Both the position numbers and the translations under genes were made by a program. DNA of 64,000 bases from Medicago truncatula (taxonomy: Eukaryota; Streptophyta; Magnoliopsida; Fabales; Fabaceae), in contig NC_053045.1 of the NCBI RefSeq assembly GCF_003473485.1, positions 39,096,494 to 39,160,493 of the forward strand, in the 5' to 3' direction. The notes beneath the pieces are model-generated. The model saw only the letters and a list, made by a program, of their open reading frames with translations. It had not been told where the DNA came from and did no database searches. Of this stretch, positions 1 to 11,058 are shown piece after piece; the first letter of the stretch is position 1, and each line of letters begins with the position of its first letter.

Positions 1-974
1 TTATTGTGAATGATTAAATGATTTGTCCATTCAATTAGTATTGATGTGTATGTTACACCTTTTGCTTTGGACAAAAGAAAATTGGGTTCACTAATCAGAA
101 AAGGCTATAATGTTTGGTTTAATGGAAAGAGATGGAATGTGGTGGAAATATTTTAATTTCTGTCTAACTTAAGTTAATATGAGATTGAACTCGACTTTTA
201 TTTCAGAACTGTGTAGAAATAGTTGAAGATATATATATTTTCAAAACACCATATGTGAGTACAGTTGAGTATCAAAGTGAGAAAACAGAGAAACAGTTGA
301 TAAGAAAAAAAAAAGTGAGAAAACAGAGAAACAATTGATAAGAAAAAAAAAGTAAAAAAGAAGTACATTGGGAGAAATAAGCACGACACAGGATTGTATT
401 GTCTCTAACTTATGTAGCTTTTCGTTTAGTTATTCAATATGAGCAGAAATTGAAATGGGAGGGATTGTAGGGGAGGAAAGAAAAAGTTAGGTTTGAGTGG
501 GGAGGGATTGTAGGCAGATTCTTAGGTTGGATTGGGGAGAGTATTAGGATTCAGGGTCCCTCAAACACCTTGGAGCGGGTGACTCGTATCACTTCATCTA
601 ACACCATTGGATCTCCTAGACCCAAAGTGGTAGCTCTGGAATAATGCATTGATTGTTTCTTGGTTGTTCATTAAGTTACCTCTGTTACTAGTTTGGTTCT
701 ATCAGTTATTTGTGTAGATTGGTGCATATGTCAATCTGTATTTGTTAGATTATGCTTGTATGGTTTTAGGTCATTTTGGAATTTGTGGATTTTGAATTCA
801 AGTTTTGGTTCACATTCCTAGGTGACAGTAATTTGGTTGATACTTTTCATTTTGACACCGTATTTTCTTATCCAGATATCTCAGTTTACAATTATTTGAA
901 GATGGTTGGTTTGTGGTAGAAGTCAATTCAATTAAGTTAGAAATTTATCATTTTAATATTTGATGTGAATGATT

Positions 975-1130
975 TTTGTTTGTTTTTGTTTGGGAAATTT
1001 GGTATTCGGTCCAAGGACCTGGAAACCAATCCCACCGTCCACTATGGGTGTTCGAACCTCAGACCTTGAGAGGAGCACACTCCAAGGTCCCAAGCTTACA
1101 CCATTGGGCAAACCCCTGGGAGTTTTTAGT
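975..1130 (-). mobile_element. tRNA-derived SINE with 10-bp target duplication
   Basis: On the minus strand the element has a tRNA-like head with a box A-like stretch (TTTGCCCAATGGTGTAAG) and a box B-like stretch (GGTTCGAACAC). It ends in a T-rich tract on the plus strand near 975-1000, which is the A-rich tail. GTGAATGATT occurs on both sides (965-974 and 1131-1140) and only once in the paralogous uninterrupted repeat at 5-14, so it looks like the target-site duplication. No complete tRNA cloverleaf is present, so this is not a tRNA gene. Confidence 0.65.
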
Positions 1131-1721
1131 GTGAATGATTAAATGATTTGTCCATTCAATTACTGTTGATGTGCATGTTGCACTTTTTGCTTTGGACTAA
1201 AGAAACTTGGGTTCACTAATCAGGTGTCTGTAATGTTTGGTTAAATGGAAGAGATGGAATGTGGTGGAAAGAAATATAATGATATTAGAGTTTCTTATTG
1301 TAATTGTTTCAAATTTGAATCCTTGAAAAGGGATAGAACTTGATAGTATTCAATTTACTTTCTCTGTCTAATTTGAAGTTAGGCTTAATTGCATGTTTGG
1401 TCCCGTATGTTTATCTTAGGTTTCAAGTTGGTCATTTATGTTTTAAATTTTTTAAGTTAGTCCCTTATGTTTTAAAAGTTTCAAATTCGTCCAAAACGTT
1501 AATCACGTTGATATAAGCTAGTCCCTTCTGCCCAATAATATTGAGTTTAATAAAATAGAAAGAATTAAAAAATGTTTTAAAACTCATTCTGTAAATAAGA
1601 AATTCCAACGCCTGTATTCTCAACCAGATCTCTAAATGCCAAGTGATAGAAAGGGTTAACTTACTCCAATTTGAGTAACATTTTTGACCAACTTGAAACT
1701 TTTAGAACTTAAGATCAAGGT

Positions 1722-2783
1722 AGCCAAAAACGAGTGCTGGGTCGTAGGATCGTCCGATCCTATGTGCCACGGCCACTCAATCCTGCTCCGATCTTGCTTG
1801 GGATCGTTTTTGGTTGATTTTGTGGGCAGATCGAGTTTTTTTTTGTTGCCAAAAACGCATATAAAACGAGATATAAACAGAGAAGTAGAAAGAGAAAGAG
1901 AGAAAAGATGAGGAATGAAGATGAAATCAAGGATTTTGGTTGCTGTTAATGTCAGATCTGAAAGAAGAAGACTGGAAGATGAAGACTGTCAAGCTGTGCG
2001 GCTGGAAGAAGAAGATTGTCAAACTAAGTTAAAGTTGTAGAAACTTATCTGGACCCTAGGGGCTAAGGCCCAATACTAAATGTTTTCCTTTTATAAAACA
2101 CTTTACTCTTTTACTAACACACACCTGACTTTTAAAAAGAAAAATAGTACTGATACTCTTATTCTCTAAACAAAATAAAATAATAAATATGTTTTTGCTC
2201 CCTATAAATATACCAACTTTTCGTTTTAGTCCCTCAAAAATTTTCCTTTTTTAGCCAAAAACGAGTGCTGGGTCGTAGGATCGTCCGATCCTATGTGCCA
2301 CGGCCACTTAATCCTGCTCCGATCTTGCTTGGGATCGTTTTTGGTTGATTTTGTGGGCAGATCGAGTTTTTTTTTGTTGCCAAAAACGCATATAAAACGA
2401 GATATAAACAGAGAAGTAGAAAGAGAAAGAGAGAAAAGATGAGGAATGAAGATGAAATCAAGGATTTTGGTTGCTGTTAATGTCAGATCTGAAAGAAGAA
2501 GACTGGAAGATGAAGACTGTCAAGCTGTGCGGCTGGAAGAAGAAGATTGTCAAACTAAGTTAAAGTTGTAGAAACTTATCTGGACCCTAGGGGCTAAGGC
2601 CCAATACTAAATGTTTTCCTTTTATAAAACACTTTACTCTTTTACTAACACACACCTGACTTTTAAAAAGAAAAATAGTACTGATACTCTTATTCTCTAA
2701 ACAAAATAAAATAATAAATATGTTTTTGCTCCCTATAAATATACCAACTTTTCGTTTTAGTCCCTCAAAAATTTTCCTTTTTT
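1722..2783. repeat. 531-bp tandem duplication, nearly identical copies
   Basis: Positions 1722-2252 and 2253-2783 are two head-to-tail copies with only about one visible difference (CACTCAATCC versus CACTTAATCC). Both include the left end of the nested inverted-repeat element, so the duplication postdates that nested insertion. The unit also contains purine-rich AGAGAAAGAGAGAAAAG and GAAGAAGAAGA stretches. The only open frame, 1684-1911, is short and matches no family I recognise. Confidence 0.85.
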
Positions 2784-3137
2784 AGTCCCTAAAAAATTTT
2801 CCGTCTACACTTTTGGTCCCTCTTTTAAAGTAAACTCATATTTAGAATACATATTTCTGAATAAAATTTTGCAGAAAATTTTATATGTTTGACGGTTAAA
2901 AATTCATAATTAATTTATGTTTTGTTAAAAAATTCTAATTTTTTGGGGGAATATTTTTTACAATATTCTACACATTTTTGCACAATTTCATTAAAAAAAT
3001 ACAAAAATTAACTTAAAAATAGGGATTAAAAGTAGTGATTGAAAATTTTATAAGGACTAAAAGTTGAAGGAAAATTTTAGAGGGACTAAAACGAAAAGTT
3101 GGTATATTTATAGGGACCAAAAACATATTTAACCCTA
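2716..3137. mobile_element. Nested MITE with long terminal inverted repeats
   Basis: The left end (AAATATGTTTTTGCTCCC, then TATAAATATACCAACTTTTC) is mirrored by the right end finishing at about 3137 (GGGACCAAAAACATATTT). The arms are about 65 bp. The middle is AT-rich and non-coding. This end type with GGTCCC-like boxes is common in legume MULE-type MITEs (inference). An extra copy of the left arm at 2185-2252 comes from the 531-bp duplication. I could not fix the target duplication. Confidence 0.6.
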
Positions 3138-5212
3138 ATAATAATGCACATGACATTATTTTATAAATTATAAATAATTATACCTTGTCTTTTATTCAAA
3201 AATCACCTGACTACTAGTAGATAATGGTATCAAAAAATGATATAATACTATTAATTAAATTAGTTTAATGTTGTAATTTATAAGTTATTTTGTTTTTGTA
3301 TTATAATTTTTATGTTTTTGTGTGTATATGTGAAGTTACAACTTTGCCCTTAAGTGGGTTCTTACGAACCGTGTTACGTTCCTTCACCAGCCAAACGAAC
3401 CTACGTAGAAACTTGTTCCTAACTACATTGCTTAAGAAACCAACTTAAAACTTTTAAAACATAAGGGATCAACATGAAACCTAAAATAAACACCAGGGAC
3501 CAAACATGCAATTAAGCCTTGAAGTTATTATGAGATCGAACACGTCTTTTATTTTGGAACTGTGTAGACTGTGTAGAAATAGTTGAAGATATATTTTCAA
3601 AACTCCATATGTGAGAGCAGTTGAGAAGAATTGAGTATTAAAGTGAGGAAACAGAGAAACAGTTGATAAGAGAAAAATAGTTATTCAATAGGAGGAATAA
3701 AGGATTGTATGGTTTCTAACTTATGTAGCGATTCGTTTAGTTATTCAATAGGAGGGAAAGAAGGGATTGTTGAGGAGGAAAGAAAAAGTAGGTTTGACTG
3801 GAGACAGGATCAGGGTCTCTCAAACACCTTGGAGGATGACTCATACCATTTCATCTTCTACCATAGGATCTCCTTGACCAGAGTAGTATCACATATTGGT
3901 GTAGATTATGTTGTTAGCAGCGCTGCAATCACAGAGCAGCAGAACGGAAAGGACCTCTGGTGCGACACTCATAGCTTGCTATCTCTGTTGTTGATAAGCG
4001 ACCAATAGTAAAAAGTGAATACACTAGGAGAAATGGCACATAGGATTGTATCATCTCTAACTTCTATAACTAATTGTTTAGTTATTGGACAAGAGTAGAA
4101 GTTGGAATAGGAAGGAAATGGGGTATAGTGGAGAAGGAAAGAACAACTTAGGTTGGATTGGGGAGAGCATCAGGGTCTTTTGAACACCATGGAGGATCAC
4201 TAATATCACTTAATCTTCTACCATTGGATTTCCTTGGCCAGAGTGGTAGCTCTGGAACAATGCATCACTGTTTTTTGATTGATCACATATTGGTGTAGGC
4301 TGGTGCATCCATCTATATTTGTTATGATAACATATTGGTGTAGGTTGGTGCATATGTCCATCTATTTTTGTTACATTATGCTTAAATGATTAAATGGTTT
4401 GTCTATTCAATTGGTATTTATGTACATGTTGCACTTTTTGCTTTGGGCAAAAGAAACTTGGGTTCACTAACCAGCAATGGCTATAATGTTTGGTTTAATG
4501 GAAAGAGATAGAATATGGTGGAAAAAAAATGTTTTGATTTTAGATTCTCTTATTTAAAATGTTTCAAATTTGAATGGACGAACTTGATGATAGTAAACAG
4601 TTTACTTTTCTGTCTAATTTGAAGTTGTTATGAAATCGAACTCGTATTTTTTTATTTTATTTTGGAACCGTGCAGAAATAGTTGAAGACAATGTGTATGA
4701 TATATTTTCATAACTCCCCATGCTGAGCAATTGAAAAGAACTGAGTGTCAAAATAGAGAACAGAGAAAAACAGTTGACAAAACAAAGATAGTAAGAAGGT
4801 AGTAGTACACTAGGAGAAATAAGCACAATACATAAGATTGTATCACCTCTAACTTATGTAACTAATCTTTTAGTTATTGGTTAAGAGTAGAAGTTGAAAT
4901 ACAAGGGAAAGGGTAGATAGTCGAGGTTGAAAGAAACTTAGGTTGGATTAGGGAGCATCAGGGTCCCTCGATCACCTTGGAGAGGGTGACTCGTAACACT
5001 TCATCTAACACTATTGGATCTCCTTGACCAAGTGGTAATTCTGGAATAATGCATTGATTGTTTCTTGGTTGTTCATTAAGTTAACCTCTGTTACTAGTTT
5101 GGTTCTATCACTTATTGGTGTAGATTGGTGCATATGTCGATCTTTATTTGTTTCATTATGCTTCTATGTAGGTATACAAACTAGGCTCAATTGTTTTTGG
5201 TTAATCTTGCAG

Positions 5213-5463
5213 GTATCCTAGCCTGTCTAGATGGGTATATGAATATTGCAATGGAACAAACAGAAGAGTACGTTAATGGACAGCTGAAGAACAAGTATGG
5301 TGATGCATTCATTCGAGGGAATAATGGTACTATTAGTGCTTGAAATAAAATTTGCTTGATTCTGTATTGATATTTCATTGCAGAAATAATTGAATATTTC
5401 GTTTTCTTTGATGCAGTTCTGTACATAAGTACGTCAAAGAGGACTCTAGCAGAAGGGGCTTAA
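5213..5463 (+). CDS. LSM6: U6 snRNA-associated Sm-like protein LSm6, C-terminal two exons
   Basis: LSm6 is a subunit of the nuclear LSm2-8 ring that binds the U6 snRNA 3' end, and of the cytoplasmic LSm1-7 ring that promotes decapping. Two exons are visible. Exon 5213-5326 follows a TTGCAG acceptor and encodes ILACLDGYMNIAMEQTEEYV and onward to FIRGNN. Exon 5417-5463 follows GATGCAG and encodes LYISTSKRTLAEGA plus a TAA stop. The phase fits (2+111+1 and 2+45 nt). Sm motif 1 is cut by the upstream intron, and Sm motif 2 (IRGNNVLYIS) is complete. The N-terminal third, expected to end VDYRG, is not in the window. The sequence is strongly conserved, so the gene is probably functional. Confidence 0.9.
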
Positions 5464-6239
5464 ACAGAAGAATCCAATTATATGTAACTTTTTGTATTAT
5501 GCTGACTGCTGGCCTGTGTACGTAGCAGCTGTTACCTATTTGTCTGAAACTTTTTTACCTCATGTTTGTCATGGTAATTGAGTTGCTATGGTTATAATAT
5601 ACTAAGGCACAACAGCACAGCCAGTTTGTAAAATACTTGTTGGCATATTTTGGCAGAATGTTTTAGCTTAGTTTGGAATTTTAAAATAGTACTAATATTA
5701 TATGTTATCACTTCAGTAGTTTAATTTTTGAAGTATATCTTCTACAAATATTTGGTTATCATTAGATTGTAACATGGCGAGTTTTGATTTTACACCTCGT
5801 AAAAAAAAAAAGTTTTTGATTCCCCCTTACCATTTTCAAAATTCTTTGATTTTAGACCCTAATGACATATGACTGTGCAAGTAAACTTACGTGGCATGCT
5901 GATTGTATAGTGATTAATTAGGTGGCGTGTTGACTTGAATTTTTTATTTCTTTTTCATTTATTTTTTCCACATGCCTTTTTTTTTTTATCAATTAACATT
6001 AATTTTGAAAAAAAATAAATCATTTTCTCTCTCAAATCTCCCTTCCGATTTCCAATTCCCTATTCAATTCTTCAATTTATTTTTCTTCTTCAGAATCCGT
6101 AATCTTCTCCCTCCTCTCCAATCTATGTATCTCTCTCTATCTTGTTGAGCTCGTAAATTAGAATTTAAGAAGGTTTGAGTGCTTAGGATTAGGATTTTAA
6201 TGGGATTTGGATTCTTCAAAGAAACTGATATGGCATTCT
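5464..6239. other. LSM6 3' flank and AT-rich intergenic DNA
   Basis: 5464-5740 is the LSM6 3' flank; related sequence reappears near 14885-15005 and 22800-22960. 5790-5960 contains A/T runs and a TTTTAGACCCTAATGACATA stretch like the ends of MULE-type MITEs, but I could not pair its ends. No gene is seen. Confidence 0.5.
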
Positions 6240-6810
6240 CAAGTGCAATTGAAGGTGATTTTAGCTTGGCAGTTACTTCGTGACAGGTTGCCAACAAAAA
6301 ACAACCTACTCAGCTGCGACATTATTTTGCTCGGCAGGTTGCGATTAGGTGGAAACTATGTAGCATCTGTTTCTTCATTGTGATATGTCTAGTTCTCTTT
6401 GGCAGCAGGTTCAGTATTGGATTGGCGTTTCAGATGTTGATCATCAAAGTATCCAGACTCATTTTGTCCAATTTACTATTACTTTGGCTTCTTTGTATTT
6501 GGCTAGTGTGGAATGACCGAAATAACTGTTTAATAATTCCCATAGCTCCACTATGGAACTTATGGAGAAGGTTAAATTTCATTCATACTGGTGGTTAAGG
6601 GCTAATAATGCCACTTTTGTTCATGGTTGTCAGCAGTAGCGGTCGAAGTCGAACCCTTTGACTTGTTTGGGATTGGCTAATTGCTTGGTTTGTATTATTT
6701 TGACAGTACTCTGTTTCTTTGAGAGCCCTCTCTGGTACGCCATGTGTTAAAGAGGTGTCTCTGTTTGTGTGAATATATATACTATTTTTGTTTCTTAAAA
6801 AAAATAATTA
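6240..6810 (+). mobile_element. L1-type LINE, 5'-truncated 3' end
   Basis: Translation across frames gives the typical end of a plant LINE ORF2: a zf-RVT-like stretch (LAWQLLRDRLPTKNNL near 6270-6320), then WQQVQYWIGVSDVDHQSIQ, then IWLVWNDRNN near 6500, then MEKVKFHSYWWLRANNATFV and PLTCLG. An A-rich tail (CTTAAAAAAAATAATTAAG) follows at about 6797-6815. Frame changes and stops show it is dead. The endonuclease and reverse transcriptase are absent. Confidence 0.8.
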
Positions 6811-6935
6811 AGTAGATACAATAGATATGAGATATACACGTGGCTGTTTTTTACCAGTGTCACATCATTGTGGAGTTTATTACGGATTACTCATATTTTT
6901 CCAAAGATGTCCTAAAATTTACCTTATACAAATTA

Positions 6936-7107
6936 GAGAAATGATATTTGTACAACCACTTTATTACAATTTTTTGACAACTTTCTCTCTCATAATCACA
7001 TTATATTTTTATTCTCTCTCTTCCTTTTTCTCTCTCCATTGTTTTGGACCAATAAGAAGAGAGAAAATAAAAGTTGTCATCGAAGTTGTGTACATATATC
7101 ACTACTC
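6936..7107. mobile_element. MITE, GAGAAATGATATTTG family, copy 1
   Basis: The element starts GAGAAATGATATTTGTAC and ends with a near complement (GTACATATATCACTACTC). The interior is CT-rich on the plus strand (CTCTCTCTTCCTTTTTCTC), followed by GGACCAATAAGAAGAGAG. A second, better-preserved member is at 38239-38459. The superfamily and target duplication could not be settled. Confidence 0.6.
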
Positions 7108-7358
7108 TAAAAATTAAGTCAGGATGGCATTAAAACTCATTGTATTAAATAAAACTTCCATTAATATTTCATCACTTTTCATCTTTTCCTTGAGTTGCTT
7201 AAACAAGACAGTAGCAGAAAAGTACAAAAATGCATACTATAGTCCAAGAATAAGGTATGAAGAGTAGCTATCTAGAATACAACATTCTAATAACATGGTA
7301 ATATATCGTCTGAGACTCTGAGTACAATGGATATACAAGTTGTAGTTGTGCCTCATCT

Positions 7359-10300
7359 TCAATTTCCAGAAACTTGCACTTCCGAGCTAAGGAATTTCGG
7401 CAGTAATGCATGATTTTGTTTATTTACCCAGTGATACCCACAACTCTGCACCTTTGTATGCAGACCTTTGGGGTTCATAATGCTAAATTTCATTCTGAAA
7501 TTATCAAGATTCTCGAGAGTTTCGTCTATAAACTTGAGTATATTAAAGAATGATTCCAGAGGAAAGTAGATTAGGCACATGTGGTCTGATTTAACCTCAA
7601 TAAGATATCTCTCAAGACTTACTGAAATGATGCCATACCACCTACGGCGAGTATTCCTATTTGAAAAATTTATCCCTATTGCGGGTGTCTTTGCATATGT
7701 TGTTGTAGTTGGTGAAACGGAAAATACCGCACAGCAAGCAATGCCAATGAAATTATTGTCAGTGTCATCATGCATAACGGGAGATAGGGCTATTGATAAT
7801 GAACGACTATTGCTCTGATTGTTGAACCAACTTGGTATTTCACTTCCCGGAGTAACAATTTGAATCACATCAGATGAGGATTGTGGGTTCGCCCGAATGA
7901 GTTGTATCATCCATGAAAATATCATGCTATTCCAACATTCCCTCTCACCCAATTTAGGACAGTTGAAAATGACAAGTCCTTTTGACTTCCAAGATTTGTT
8001 CTTATCAAGATTGTTAATATGAAGATCATGCTCGATAGCAGTAGCAAAAGGAAGTTGAGGCAACGATTTCAACAACTTACAATGCTGCAAGTTTAAATAT
8101 GCAAGTCTGGATAGCTTCCTAAGGCTAGGTACCGTCACAAAATTGTTTCCCCCTAGATTTAATCTTTCTAGCCAACGTAAACGTCCAATTGCATTCGGTA
8201 GTTGGCTTATACCACAAAAACTAATATCAAGATCATTCAAACAAGATAAGCTAAGCAAGGAATGCAGAAAACGACTAGCTATATCTTTGTGTGCATAGGG
8301 ATACAAGGAATGGAAATGAATCCTGGTCCATTTTAAGATTGAGGAAGTTGTTGATTGAAAATGTGATGAACTTTCACTTGAATCATGCTTCCTCAATTGC
8401 CTTGGATTCTTAAACACTTTGGAACACCCCGAAAGATTTAGACATTCAAGAGAGCTGAGACCAAATATATTTTTTGGTATTATTATTAGTTTTTTGCAAT
8501 CTTTCAAATTCAGGTAAACAAGCTTTCTTAGAACCCCAATAGATGGACCCATTTGCACCAGTTTCACACATCCTTCAAAACTTACACGCTCAAGATTTGG
8601 GACCTCTCCAAAATTTGGCATCTTTCTTAGACTTTTTGAGTGGCTTAGATCCAAAGTTCTCAAATTCGGCAAATACTGTCGCATACCAACAAACAAAGAA
8701 AAAGAGGCAGTGTTTTCTTTTGCTCTAAAATTTAACCATAAAAAGGAGGGAAGAAATGCATTTATTTTCTTTCTGAATTGAATTGTATGTGTTCCTATGA
8801 GAGAAAAAAAAAACAAAATAAAAAGAGAATGTATAGTACCTTCTTATCTTTCCATAGCTGTTTGACACTGCTATACCTCAAGATCAATTCGACAAGTTGA
8901 TTAGGCAGAAAACTTGATGGCAAATACTTGAAAGGATATCTATTCCACTCGACATATCTTAACTCGTCAGAAAGGCCATTAAGGTTTCCTGTAAGAGTCA
9001 CTCCCTTGAGTATGAGCAATCGAAGATGAATCATTTTTGACAATGTTTCAGCCATGATGAATATTTTTCTTTCCTTTTTATCTCTAACAAAAACAATGGC
9101 TCCAACCTTCTTTTCCTGAAACATTGAAAAAAAAAAAAGCTTGAATAACTTTCAAAATGGATATAAGTTTTCTATTTTCAAACAAATACTTTACCATATT
9201 CTCCGACATAACATTATAGAATTGCTTGTGGAGCCACATCCTGCTCCACTTTCTTGACTCTTTGATTGATTTTTCTTGAACAATTTTTCTGCCAAGCTCT
9301 TGCAACAAACGGTGTATTTCAATATTATTTTCTGTTGAAATGCTTATAACGGATTTATCAATTAGAACCCTTAATCCAATATCAGCATGAAATCCACAAC
9401 AGTTTAGAACATTTTTAACATATTTCTCCTCACCCCCTTTGAAAAAACAAGCAATATGGAGAAATATTTCCTTTTCCATTTCCTCCAACCCATCAAAACT
9501 TAATCGCAACACATCCATGATATCTTTGTTTGGACTTTCTCTCAATCTTGCCAATGCACTTTTCCATTCAAAAATATTTCGATCATACAAAAACGAGCCT
9601 AATACTTTAATTGCTAGAGGTAGGCCATTAGCATACCTTAGTATCTCAGATGCCAACTTATCATAACTACTCATAATATGATCAAGTTTGAAAGCTTTTC
9701 GACTAAATAATTGAAGAGAGTCAGTCCGATTCAGGAGTGGAACTTTGTAAACAACATCCACTCCATACTCTTTCAAGATATGCTCGTCTCTAGAAATTAT
9801 AATGATTCTACTCCCCGCACCTAACCATTCACGATTCACGGCTAATTTCTCGAGTTGTTCAACTTGATCAACATTGTCAAGAATTATAAGGGCCTTTACA
9901 CAGTGTAACCTACTTTGTATCAAGTTAGACGCGTTGTAAATATTGCATGTCTGAAGTTGTTCTTCAACTAGAGTTTGATGCAGAATTAGCTTTTGAGCAC
10001 CAATTAGACCATCATCCCTATAAATTTTGCTTAGATCATCAATAAGGCAGAACACAGGAAATTGATGAGAGATTTTGTTGTATAGAATAGTAGCAAGGGT
10101 TGTCTTCCCTACTCCACCCATCCCACAAATTCCTACAACACGGACATCATCAAGCGAGTCCAAAAGTAAATGTTTTTCTAATTCATGTAGAGGAGAATGC
10201 ATCCCGACTAAATTTTTTGGAAGATTAGAAAACTTGTAACCCAACATATTTACAATCTCTTCAACGATCTTTTCAATCTCTGCATGTTGTGGCCTGCAAG

Positions 10301-11058
10301 TTTTATTCTGTTATTTAACAACACCAAATCAAATCACCACATACCAGAACCAAAACAAAAAGCACAAGTACATGGCAAAATAAAATTAAAAAAATTCCAT
10401 TTAGAAAACTCTCTTTTGATTAATTAATATAGTTTCTCGAGGACGTCGTGATCAATTACTAAATTTATGTGTCAAAGCAAAGCTTTAAAATTTGCACATG
10501 TAAGTGCATCAATAAGGAAGATTACTTACTTATAACGTACATCCCATCCAGAGAGATTGGCCACTTGTGTCAGTGCTTCCCTCCATCTTTGCACAATTTC
10601 AAAGTTTTGTTGGAATCTTTCTTCATGTTTAGCTAAGGCTTCAGCATAACATCCTTTTTGATATCGCACCTCTGATGGATCAACATCATAGAACACAGGC
10701 AGAACACGTTTTCCAGATAGTTGAAAGCTTTGAAGTATGCACTCCAATTCTCGCAAACACCAAACTGAGGAAGCATAGTTCTTAGAGAAAACCACAACAA
10801 AAATCTGAGAGTCTTCAATTGCTCGAAGGAGTTCAGGTGCTATGGATTCACCTTTCTTCAGCTTAGTATCATCCCTGAATGAAAAAATGATTTTCTTTGC
10901 AGGGCAGCAAAAAGATGATCAGTGAAGTTGAGGCGTGTATCTTTACCTCTAAAGCTGACAAACACGTCATAATAATTTCTCCTTGGAGATGACGAGATGC
11001 TGCTACTGCTGCTGCTGCTGATTTTGATGATACTATTATTACTGCTGGTGCTGGCCAT
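7359..11058 (-). pseudogene. TIR-NB-LRR disease-resistance gene 1 (TNL1), frameshifted in the TIR exon
   Basis: Four exons on the minus strand: 11058-10530 (TIR), 10293-9195 (NB-ARC), 9115-8840 (linker/first LRR), 8675-7359 (LRR and post-LRR domain). All splice sites match those of TNL2. NB-ARC motifs are the P-loop GMGGVGKTT, kinase-2 LIILDNVD, RNBS-B GAGSRIIIISRDEHIL and GLPLAIKVLGSF; the MHD position reads IHR. The post-LRR C-JID-like domain begins PGSEIPSWFNNQS. Relative to TNL2, one base is missing in the TIR exon near 10895 (after LFAALQRK), giving a stop about 16 codons later; total exon length is one short of a multiple of three. The C-terminus is also shifted relative to TNL2 (ends VQVSGN). 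The full product cannot be made from this sequence, though the 66-codon TIR start or an internal NB-LRR start remain possible. An assembly error is not excluded. Confidence 0.85.

Larger units (their letters stand above)
1382..3518. mobile_element. Mutator-like (MULE) non-autonomous element, 2.1 kb
   Basis: The two ends are long imperfect inverted repeats of roughly 90-100 bp: the left starts GGCTTAATTGCATGTTTGG and the right ends with its complement at 3518. The 9 bp TTGAAGTTA occurs immediately outside both ends (1373-1381 and 3519-3527), the duplication size typical of Mutator elements. Joining the flanks recreates the sequence at the paralogous empty site near 4616. No transposase frame is visible inside, so the element is non-autonomous. 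The interior holds a 531-bp tandem duplication and a second, smaller inverted-repeat element. Confidence 0.8.
1..5212 (+). repeat. Degenerate internal repeats upstream of the LSM6 exons (probable large intron)
   Basis: About four incomplete copies of a unit of roughly 0.8-1.2 kb lie head to tail. Recurring landmarks are a block near 14, 1131 and 4385 (ATTAAATGATTTGTCC-like), a block near 165, 1373/3528 and 4616, a block with TTTAGTTATTCAAT near 427, 3736, 4079 and 4870, and a block with GGTGTAGATTGGTGCATA near 717, 3898, 4295 and 5118. The last block directly precedes the LSM6 splice acceptor at 5212, and a copy also precedes the LSM6 pseudogene near 22515. The array is therefore best read as an expanded LSM6 intron. 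No LSM6 5' exon was found here, so that part must lie left of the window or be lost. Copy 2 is interrupted by a SINE and a MULE. Confidence 0.6.

Noticed and set aside
1684-1911. 75-codon open frame in the MULE
   Set aside because: Its end is purine-rich low complexity (EVERERE), it spans the boundary of a tandem repeat, and it matches no family.
3709-4008. 99-codon open frame (+)
   Set aside because: It runs across diverged intron repeats; the sister repeat copies do not keep the frame open, and no domain is visible.
7579-7818. 79-codon plus-strand frame
   Set aside because: It is antisense to the LRR/C-JID exon of TNL1, a shadow of that gene.
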